The notes under the pieces are model-generated. The model did no database searches, was not told the origin of the DNA, and saw nothing but the letters and a program-made list of their open reading frames with translations. Made by a program: the position numbers and the translations under genes. From positions 1 to 10,542 of the forward strand of contig JAAXHF010000016.1 in NCBI GenBank assembly GCA_012271025.1: a DNA stretch of 10,542 nt, in the 5' to 3' direction. Shown here piece by piece: positions 1 to 5,799 of the stretch; the stretch's first letter is position 1, and each line of letters begins with the position of its first letter. This DNA is from Deltaproteobacteria bacterium (GTDB lineage: Bacteria; Desulfobacterota_B; Binatia; Bin18).

Positions 1-707
1 GCAATATCCCAGCCCGTACCCATTTTTCGGCCCAGGGGCACCTGGGCGTCACGTTCCTGGCGTAGGGCGTCTTTGCCGATATTGCGCGCGGCCGAAATGC
101 CCTCAATGGCCATCGGGGTATCCATCAAACCGGGCATGATGGCGTTGACCCGAATGCCGTACTTGGCATTGCCGAGCGCCATCTGATGGGTCATGGCGTT
201 GATGCCGGCCTTGGAGGTCTTATAGGCCAACATGCCGACCGAGCACACCGCCGCGATCGAGGAGATGCTGATGATGCTGCCGCTGCCCTGCTGGCGCATC
301 ACCGGCAGGCTGTGCTTGCAGGGCAGGAAGACGCTCTTCATGTTGACCTCCATGATCCGGTCCCAGGCCGCCTCTTCGAGGTGAGTCGGCCCCGAGTCCC
401 GGTCGCCAATACCGACATTGTTATGCAGAATGTCCAGCCGGCCAAAGTGCTGGACACACTGCTCGACCATGCGCCGACAGTCGTCCGAGCTGGTCGCATC
501 GGCCCCAAAGGCCACGGCCTGACCGCCCTCTTTGGCGATCATCTGACAGGTGTCCTGGGCGGACTCCAGCCGTCGGTCAACCACCAGCACTTGAGCGCCC
601 TCGCGGGCATACACGATTGCAGTCGCCCGGCCGTTGCCGATGGTATCGCCCGGTGTCTGGCCGGCCCCAACAACAATCGCGGCCTTGCCTGTGAGTCGGT
701 CTGCCAT
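1..707 (-). CDS. SDR family NAD(P)-dependent oxidoreductase, C-terminus cut by window edge
   Basis: This is a short-chain dehydrogenase/reductase, a soluble Rossmann-fold enzyme that oxidises or reduces an alcohol/carbonyl on a small molecule; the substrate cannot be read from sequence. The first 235 residues are visible. They include the N-terminal strand KAAIVVGAG, Asp at residue 44 ending the second strand (LVVD, favouring NAD), NNVG at 96-99 in place of the usual NNAG, Ser around 147-150 (SISS), and the catalytic pair Tyr162-x3-Lys166 (YKTSK) followed by RVNAIMPG. The glycine-rich loop is unusual: GAGQTPGDTIGNG is longer than the standard TGxxxGxG. The start ATG at 707 has a strong AGGAGG ribosome binding site a few bases upstream. 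Family length is about 250-270 aa, so only 15-35 residues are missing. It diverges from the gene at 975. The SDR assignment is secure; the function is not. Confidence 0.93.
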   Translation of the reverse strand, partial: MADRLTGKAAIVVGAGQTPGDTIGNGRATAIVYAREGAQVLVVDRRLESAQDTCQMIAKEGGQAVAFGADATSSDDCRRMVEQCVQHFGRLDILHNNVGIGDRDSGPTHLEEAAWDRIMEVNMKSVFLPCKHSLPVMRQQGSGSIISISSIAAVCSVGMLAYKTSKAGINAMTHQMALGNAKYGIRVNAIMPGLMDTPMAIEGISAARNIGKDALRQERDAQVPLGRKMGTGWDI

Positions 708-860
708 ACGTCCTCCTTTACGCCAGGGTCATGCGCCCTGCGGTGTTTCACCGGACGCTAGCACCGTGCCCGGCCGGGGACAAGAAAGGGAAGGCTCAGC
801 AGATTAGAGGAGCTTATCCTTATTGCCTTTGCATTTCATGGAAGTTTCACAAAAAGCGGC

Positions 861-888
861 TTGACTGAATGAACGTTCATGTCATATT
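861..888 (+). promoter_or_regulatory. Sigma70-like promoter with TetR-type operator in the spacer
   Basis: TTGACT (861-866) is a near-consensus -35 box. It is followed after 16 bases by CATATT (883-888), or after 17 by ATATTT, a weaker -10 box. The spacer contains the perfect 12-bp palindrome ATGAACGTTCAT (869-880). TGAAC/GTTCA half-sites of this kind are typical of TetR-family operators that control fatty-acyl and aromatic catabolic genes. The position, overlapping the RNA polymerase site, fits repression of the plus-strand gene starting at 975, leaving a leader of about 80 bases. The palindrome is seen directly; the regulator is inferred, and none is encoded in the window. Confidence 0.6.
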
Positions 889-974
889 TGTAGCCCTTGG
901 CAAACCACAGGAATGGACCACGGGCGATACCGTCGGGATGGCGGAGCCACCCGGATCGCACCCAGGAGGCACTA

Positions 975-2423
975 ATGAGGCACCGAGCTGTCCGGCTCGT
1001 CGCACTGCTTGTCTTGGCGGCTGTGCTGGCCGCAGACCGACCGGTCGCGGCTCAGGAAACCGCCCAGCGCAGCTGGAAAACCCTGGACGAACTGTCCGGC
1101 CAGGAACTCCAGGCCATTGACCGGGCGACCGACACCCCGCGTCATCCCGAGGTGCCCTATCTACCGGCCGAGGCCTACCCGTTCACCCCACCCTACACGG
1201 CCGAAGAGATGGGCTATCGGCTGATGGAGTACAACCCCCGTCCACGCTGGTCGGGGGTGGTGGCCAACAGCTGGGCGTCGATTGGCGACACCGGCGTGCT
1301 GTTGAACCCCGGCAAGTCGATTACCTTTGTCGATTATTCGCCAACCGATCGCCGCATCACCGGGGTGCAGGCCGAGTTTCGTCTCAAGCCCGGTGAGGAA
1401 GTCTACCGCTCGCTGAGTCAGGGCGTGGCCCCGCCTGCGGCCGAGGGCTCGCAGTGGATTGCTATCCATTATCGGACCGACAAGAGCTTCCACAAGAAAG
1501 AAGAGCGTTTCCGCTACTCGTCATCCATTCGACGTGTGCGCCACCAGGTGCCGTGGCGCCGCCAGAGCCGTTTCCCCAATATGGCGCTGACCCCCGACGA
1601 CTCCTACGGCCGCGACGCCTGGGAATTCCGCTGGAGGATTCTGGGCACCGATGTGGTGCATGAAACCATACGTTTTCCCCACACCCGGCCGACCATCATC
1701 CTGCGCGACCCCGAGACCAACGAATTTCGCCAGTATCAGACCGGGACGCTCAAACCGATGGGCGAATCCTACCCCTACTACCGGGCCGACGGCGGGATCG
1801 AGTCTTACGTTGTCGAGGCTGTTGCCCGCGAGGACTGGCTGCCGAACTATTATGTGCCACGCCTGATTTTCTGGCTGGACAAACACACGTTTTTTCCCCT
1901 GCGGGTCGAGCAGTACGGCCCGGATGGAAAATTGAACCATATTGAGGTGCGGATGGCCGATCTGTTCAACCCGGGCCTGGGCGAGCACGGCTATGGCACC
2001 CGCTTTATTGTCCATTGGCATATTCCGGGCGACATCATGTCCTACATGTGCAACGACAGCCATAAGGTGATCGACTGGGACGAGCGGGAAGCCGCAATCT
2101 ATTTCAACCCCGACTTCATGCGCCGCCAGTGGTATCTCGACACCTCCATCAAAAGCCAGGCCGAGGTGAAATACCCGGAAGAATTCTTTCTGCGTCCGCA
2201 CGTCTGGCCGGACCGCTTTCCCGACCAACGCCCCATACACCTGTCGGCCGCCATGCGGGCCAAGCTGCACGCCCAAAATACGGCCGACCGGCTGGTTTTT
2301 CAGGGAGACATCACGCCTGTCCAGGTAGCGGCCGAGCCGACACCCGCCAGCCCAGCCCAGCCCGGCGCCGACGAACACGGCACGGCGGCCCGCTACGTCC
2401 AGAATCCGGCCGACCGTCCCTGA
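975..2423 (+). CDS. Secreted DUF1329-like protein
   Basis: The 482-aa product starts with a Sec signal peptide: basic MRHR, a hydrophobic core over residues 7-20, and a likely cleavage at VAA/QE after residue 26. There is no lipobox cysteine, so it is probably a soluble periplasmic or outer-membrane-associated protein. The mature part is rich in Arg, Tyr and Trp. Its pattern (EEMGYRLMEYNPRPRWSG, then RTDKSF, RRVRHQ, SRFPNMALTPDD, GRDAWEF, AREDWLPNYYVPRLIFWLD) matches what I know of DUF1329 proteins, a LolA/LppX-like fold linked to hydrophobic substrates in degraders. The C-terminal 35 residues are Pro/Ala-rich and look disordered. ATG 975 was chosen over an in-frame start at 897 because AGGAGG lies at 964-969 and the signal peptide begins there. 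The promoter and palindrome at 861-888 lie upstream. Family confidence is moderate; that it is a real exported protein is high. Confidence 0.72.
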   Translation: MRHRAVRLVALLVLAAVLAADRPVAAQETAQRSWKTLDELSGQELQAIDRATDTPRHPEVPYLPAEAYPFTPPYTAEEMGYRLMEYNPRPRWSGVVANSWASIGDTGVLLNPGKSITFVDYSPTDRRITGVQAEFRLKPGEEVYRSLSQGVAPPAAEGSQWIAIHYRTDKSFHKKEERFRYSSSIRRVRHQVPWRRQSRFPNMALTPDDSYGRDAWEFRWRILGTDVVHETIRFPHTRPTIILRDPETNEFRQYQTGTLKPMGESYPYYRADGGIESYVVEAVAREDWLPNYYVPRLIFWLDKHTFFPLRVEQYGPDGKLNHIEVRMADLFNPGLGEHGYGTRFIVHWHIPGDIMSYMCNDSHKVIDWDEREAAIYFNPDFMRRQWYLDTSIKSQAEVKYPEEFFLRPHVWPDRFPDQRPIHLSAAMRAKLHAQNTADRLVFQGDITPVQVAAEPTPASPAQPGADEHGTAARYVQNPADRP

Positions 2424-2570
2424 CCCGTTCCCTCCTGCGGGTGGGAGGCTCTGTGCCCTCCGGAGTCTCCCGCCCGCGCCCTCCAGACCGCCAGCCTCGC
2501 CTGCCCTTGTCCCCCACCGCCGGGCGGCCTATGCTCTGGCCCATCCTCTTTCGCCCCGAAAGGACTCAGC

Positions 2571-3371
2571 ATGGAGTTCCGTTACCTTATCGTCGAGCAG
2601 GCAGACGGCATCTGTCGTATCACCCTCAACCGCCCCGAGCGGCTCAACGCTATCAACGTCCGCGTCGGCCTCGAACTCCTGGAAGCTTTTGAAGACTGCG
2701 AGCGGGACGCCGACGTGCGGGTCGTCATTCTGACCGGCGCGGGCCGGGCGTTCTGCGCCGGCGACGACCTCAAGGGCATGGCCGAGCCGGGCGAGCCCTA
2801 CCGGGTGTACGACGATCCGGTCAAGCAGTACGTGCAGGGCGAGGGCCGCTGGCCGCTGATCCTGGCCAAGATGCGCGCCCTGTCCAAGCCGGTCATCGGC
2901 ATGATTAACGGCCACGCCCACGGCGCCGGTTTCAATCTGGCCCTGGGCTGCGATCTGCGGGTGATGGCCGATACGGCCACCCTGTGCATCCCGTTTGTCA
3001 AGCGGGGGATCGCCACCGGCACCAGCCTCCTCCAGCAGTTTGTGGGCATTGGCAAGGCCATGGAGTGGGCCTTACTCGCCCCCCAGCTGTCGGCTCAGGA
3101 GGCCGAGCGCTGGGGGCTGGTGAATCGGGTCGTTCCCCTCGACCGGCTCGAAGACGCCACCCTGGAGTGGGCGCGCGAGTTTGCCCAGGGGCCGACCCTG
3201 ACCTACGGCTATACCAAGTCGGCCATCCTGCACGGCTGGGAAACGACAACGCCGGACAAGGCCTACGAATATCAGGGCCAGGCCCTGTACTACGCCCGCC
3301 AGACCGAGGACTTTGAGGAAGGCCGGCGGGCCTTTCTGGAAAAACGTCCGCCGCGCTTCACGGGCAAATAA
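2571..3371 (+). CDS. Enoyl-CoA hydratase/isomerase (crotonase) family protein lacking both hydratase glutamates
   Basis: This is a 266-aa crotonase-superfamily protein, a cytoplasmic enzyme acting on an acyl-CoA thioester. The N-terminal motif ITLNRPERLNAIN (17-29), first oxyanion-hole block GRAFCAGDDLKGM (58-70) and second block HAHGAGFNLALGCDL (115-129) are all present. So is the later AQEAERWGLVNRVV helix-turn, and the full length fits the family. The two catalytic glutamates of classical hydratase are absent: the position in GGCE is Asn122 and the position in PE is Phe142. PaaG-type isomerases share these replacements, but the following loop (GIATGTSLLQQF) is shorter and shows no PaaG-like Asp. 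The reaction is therefore open: isomerase, hydrolase/lyase, or a non-standard hydratase. GAAAGGA at 2558-2564 is the ribosome binding site. It follows the DUF1329-like gene by 147 bases and converges with the SDR at 3378. Confidence 0.9.
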   Translation: MEFRYLIVEQADGICRITLNRPERLNAINVRVGLELLEAFEDCERDADVRVVILTGAGRAFCAGDDLKGMAEPGEPYRVYDDPVKQYVQGEGRWPLILAKMRALSKPVIGMINGHAHGAGFNLALGCDLRVMADTATLCIPFVKRGIATGTSLLQQFVGIGKAMEWALLAPQLSAQEAERWGLVNRVVPLDRLEDATLEWAREFAQGPTLTYGYTKSAILHGWETTTPDKAYEYQGQALYYARQTEDFEEGRRAFLEKRPPRFTGK

Positions 3372-3377
3372 GACGCC

Positions 3378-4250
3378 TCACAAGTCCCCGACCCGGCGTG
3401 AGGTCACGGCCTCCCCGGTGCTGCCCCGGTTGACATGGCTGTTGCGCGCCTGGGCCTCCTGCTTGAGCGAAAAACGCCGCCACATATCCGGGCCGATGGC
3501 GGTCAGCCCGCCGTCGACGACCAGGGCTTCGCCGGTCACGAAGGCGGCGTCCTGGCTGGCCAGAAACAGGGCTGCGCCGGCGATGTCCTCGCCCTTGCCG
3601 TGTTCCGGCCAGGGTTGAAAGCCGTCCATCGCCTGGGCCGCCTGTTGGGGATTACCCTGGTCGGTCAGCCCGGTCAGAATCGCGCCCGGGCAGATGGCGT
3701 TGACCCGAATCCGATCTGGCGCGAGCTGAACGGCGGACGATTTTGTCAGATTGATCACCGCCGCCTTGGCTGCGGAGTAGACCAGCGGGCCGGACCCGCC
3801 GCTCAGTCCGGCGGTGGAGGCGGTATTGATAATCGCCCCGCCGTGGCCCTGTTTTTTCATCACCCGAGCGGCGTGCTTGATACCCAGAAATACGCCCTTG
3901 GTCAGCACGTCAAACGTATAGTCCCACTCCTCGACCGCAATGTCCCAGACCGGTCCGACCACCCCGCCGACCCCGGCATTATTGAAAATAATGTCGAGCT
4001 GGCCGAACTCCGACACCGCCAGCTCGACCATGGCCACAATATCGGCCTCCTTGGCCACGTCGGTGCGGATGAACCGCAGCGTATCCGTATGCCCGGCTCC
4101 GCGGGCCAGGCCGAGCGTTTTTTCGCCGTTGTCGGCGTTGTAATCGGCAATGACGACGCGCGCCCCTTCGTCAAGAAAACGCAGGACCGTGGCCTGACCC
4201 ATTCCGCTCGCCCCACCGGTAATCACTGCCACTTTGCCTTCGAGTCTCAT
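3378..4250 (-). CDS. SDR family NAD-dependent oxidoreductase
   Basis: This complete 290-aa classical short-chain dehydrogenase has TGGASGMG at 11-18 (cofactor loop), Asp36 in VIADYN after strand 2 (predicts NAD rather than NADP), NNAG at 90-93 and Ser145 in NTAST. The catalytic Tyr158-x3-Lys162 (YSAAK), RVNAICPG at 182-189, and the C-terminal FVTGEALVVDGG strand follow. After the normal end of the fold (about residue 262) there is a roughly 28-residue polar, Arg-rich tail not usual for the family. ATG 4250 is preferred to longer in-frame starts because AAGGAGG sits 8 bases upstream and the Rossmann strand begins right after it. It probably oxidises a secondary alcohol or hydroxyacyl intermediate, which would fit beside a crotonase, but the substrate is unknown. 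Its stop lies 6 bases from the stop of the convergent crotonase gene. Confidence 0.95.
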   Translation of the reverse strand: MRLEGKVAVITGGASGMGQATVLRFLDEGARVVIADYNADNGEKTLGLARGAGHTDTLRFIRTDVAKEADIVAMVELAVSEFGQLDIIFNNAGVGGVVGPVWDIAVEEWDYTFDVLTKGVFLGIKHAARVMKKQGHGGAIINTASTAGLSGGSGPLVYSAAKAAVINLTKSSAVQLAPDRIRVNAICPGAILTGLTDQGNPQQAAQAMDGFQPWPEHGKGEDIAGAALFLASQDAAFVTGEALVVDGGLTAIGPDMWRRFSLKQEAQARNSHVNRGSTGEAVTSRRVGDL

Positions 4251-4324
4251 GGCGGCTGCCTCCTTGTGTGTTGCGTAGAGAGTCCGGCCACTGTAGCGCA
4301 CTTTGGCTCGGCCGGCAGCACCGC

Positions 4325-4522
4325 TCAGACAACGGTAAAGCAAAAACGTTTATACCGCCGAATCAGAGCGAAATCTTCCTCGTTGTAGGTCGAGGGGAGC
4401 GAGCGGGAGAAATGCGGGAGCAAGGCTTCGTAGTAAGCCCGGCTGCGTATGGCGTTGATATAGACGCTGGTATCATACAGGGACTTATGAGCCAGACTGG
4501 TGACGGGCTTGGCCGAAGGCAT
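4325..4522 (-). pseudogene. VapC-like PIN-domain toxin remnant with the domain core deleted
   Basis: The 65-residue frame starts at ATG 4522. It contains SLYDTSVYINAIRS, the first strand of a PIN ribonuclease domain with its metal-binding Asp (LYDTSVYI). About 25 residues later it runs straight into TYNEEDFALIRRY, which matches the last acidic motif and C-terminal end of PIN toxins (T-x-N-x-x-D-F). PIN toxins are normally about 125-140 aa, so roughly 60-80 central residues, including the second metal-binding acidic residue, are missing. The two ends are in frame, as expected from one clean internal deletion. An active RNase is very unlikely. It overlaps the antitoxin frame by 38 bases, as in vapBC operons, and lies upstream of the SDR on the same strand. 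Confidence 0.7.
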
Positions 4523-4721
4523 CTTCCAGCTCTCCCTGTTCGCACAGCTTGCGGAACGCTCTGAGCGCTTCTTCCTGAAAGACGACAAGTTCAAGGGCAC
4601 GCTCGACCGTCTCGGTTTCGGTCCGGGTTCCCAGGACTTTCTGCGATTTCTTATTCATCGTTCGATCAACTTCGATCAACTTGGAAGGGAACTCTGAGGT
4701 TGTGTTCAGCTCAGGATTCAA
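4485..4721 (-). CDS. VapB-like antitoxin
   Basis: This small antitoxin-like protein would normally bind and neutralise the PIN toxin encoded just downstream and repress its own operon. The segment SKLIEVDRTMNKKSQ resembles the strand and first helix of VapB ribbon-helix-helix DNA-binding domains. GTRTETETVERALELVVFQEE resembles the second helix (T-x-T-E-T-V-x-x-A-L signature). The start is uncertain. The longest frame begins at TTG 4721 (78 aa); an ATG lies at 4658 (57 aa) but would cut off the predicted DNA-binding strand, and neither has a good ribosome binding site. A 10-base tandem duplication (TTCGATCAAC twice, 4661-4680) sits in the N-terminal region, so the N-terminus may itself be damaged. 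The C-terminus overlaps the toxin frame. Since the partner has lost its core, this may be a relic. Confidence 0.5.
   Translation of the reverse strand: MNPELNTTSEFPSKLIEVDRTMNKKSQKVLGTRTETETVERALELVVFQEEALRAFRKLCEQGELEDAFGQARHQSGS
4661..4680. repeat. 10-bp perfect tandem duplication
   Basis: TTCGATCAAC occurs twice head to tail inside the N-terminal part of the VapB-like frame. Ten bases is not a multiple of three, so gain or loss of one copy would shift the reading frame upstream of ATG 4658. Confidence 0.9.
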
Positions 4722-4832
4722 ACGCTAGAGCGGAAAAGGCAGAACAAGCGAGCACTTCTACAGGGAATCGAGCCTCGTTGAAATCTGAAAAGGTCTTTTG
4801 TCCAAGAGCGGTCAGAAACGCCTTCCAGTGGG

Positions 4833-5456
4833 TCACATTCGTCCATTCATGCGAAGAATCGCCTGAATGAGGCTCAGAAGACGGTGGAAGAGATAATCGA
4901 TATGCTTCCCTTCGGCGAGCCGTTCCTGGCTCATCTCGGAATGGCGTATTTGGAGGTGATTGCCGATCCAGGTCAGTTCTGTAGCCTCCCGCTCCAGCGC
5001 TGCGCGGAATTGGGGCGAGGATGAGCCAGCAGTATCGTCAAGGAGAGAGGTGATTTTCGCCTTCTTATCCGATCCACTACCTAGCGTCTTCAATCGTTCC
5101 CAAGCATCCCAGAGAACTTCCAACGCTTCACGCCGCACCACCTCGTTGGGATTGAGAAACTTCCGCCGTGCTGTCTCCAACAGACGATCAAGCTCGGCTT
5201 CACCTGTATCGAATTGAATTGCCGCAAGTTCCTCACGCAACACCGGTGCCGCAAGGCGTTCGATAGAGCCCTGTTCCGTGAGTTCATAGGCGAGGCCGTT
5301 GCGGCGCAATATCCGATTAACGTCATCGCGGAATTCGTCCTGGCCAGCCTCAATATCAAACTGCAGATGATAGTGGCTAAAATATGAGTGATACTCAATA
5401 CGGTCAGGCTTCCCGACACACCGCCAGCAGAACTCGATCATATCGAGAATGTCCAT
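4833..5456 (-). CDS. Downstream open part of the AbiJ-like gene (possible re-initiation product)
   Basis: After the internal TGA at 5502-5504 the first ATG in frame is at 5456. It opens a 207-aa product that carries the whole C-terminal helical domain and the last part of the N-terminal one (ILDMIEFCWR, then FRDDVNRILRRNGLAYEL). Only a weak GAAGAG lies upstream, about 11 bases away, so independent translation is possible but not well supported. It is listed separately because this fragment, not the full-length protein, is what could be made without readthrough. Confidence 0.45.
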   Translation of the reverse strand: MDILDMIEFCWRCVGKPDRIEYHSYFSHYHLQFDIEAGQDEFRDDVNRILRRNGLAYELTEQGSIERLAAPVLREELAAIQFDTGEAELDRLLETARRKFLNPNEVVRREALEVLWDAWERLKTLGSGSDKKAKITSLLDDTAGSSSPQFRAALEREATELTWIGNHLQIRHSEMSQERLAEGKHIDYLFHRLLSLIQAILRMNGRM

Positions 5457-5720
5457 GGTTTGCGGCAGCTCTTCAACCCGGACATCCCACGGGCATTGTT
5501 GTCAAGTCGGGATATCAGCTCGCAGGGCTTGCCAGAGCCGGTCGTCATCGCTGCCTATCGGTACAGGACCGTCGGGGCAGATTACGGGATAGCGCACGCC
5601 GAATGAACCATTCTCAATCCGAGTAGAGATGAGCGCCTGAATACCACCCCATGCGCGTTCGTCGATGTTCTCGTTGTCTCGGGAACGTTCCCCGTTTTCT
5701 CTCTCGCTGAAATACGTCAT
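4833..5720 (-). pseudogene. AbiJ-like (abortive infection) protein gene interrupted by one in-frame TGA
   Basis: From ATG 5720 the frame encodes 72 residues, meets TGA at 5502-5504, and continues in the same frame for 222 codons to TGA 4833. The protein would be 295 aa with one blocked codon. The beginning (MTYFSERENG, then AWGGIQALISTRIENGSFG) resembles the N-terminal domain of AbiJ proteins (FSER motif). The end (IGNHLQIRHSEM, then HIDYLFHRLLSLIQAIL) resembles the helical C-terminal domain of the same group, thought to be HEPN-like. In between is a charged helical stretch (ARRKFLNPNEVVRREALEVLWDAWERLKTL). The family acts in phage-triggered growth arrest. The sense codon lost could be TGG or CGA. 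TGA is a normal stop for several neighbours, so genome-wide recoding is unlikely. It follows the putative nuclease by 79 bases in one probable operon. Family assignment is moderate; the interruption is seen directly. Confidence 0.6.
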
Positions 5721-5799
5721 AAGCTTCTGAATATCCTGTCTGCTTCAATGAAGCACAATGCTAACGAAATCACGTTTGGCCCCTTCAGGTTCAAATTTG

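Noticed and set aside
720..740. CAGGG...CCCTG hairpin between the divergent SDR and DUF1329-like genes
   Set aside because: It is a short five-pair stem next to the SDR leader with no support as an operator or riboswitch.
2424..2460. CCTCC...GGAGG inverted repeat after the DUF1329-like gene, considered as a terminator
   Set aside because: The stem is only five pairs and no T-run follows; such matches are expected by chance in GC-rich sequence.
3435..4388. Long open frame on the plus strand opposite the second SDR
   Set aside because: It lies antisense to a clear SDR gene, has no recognisable motif and no ribosome binding site; it arises from high-GC third positions. The same applies to long antisense frames at 1521-2378, 7336-8376 and 8631-9467, and to 186-761.
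5502..5504. TGA in the AbiJ-like gene as a selenocysteine codon
   Set aside because: I saw no clear SECIS-like hairpin directly after it, and the position is not in a redox-type motif; a nonsense mutation is simpler. It is kept as a test in the finding.
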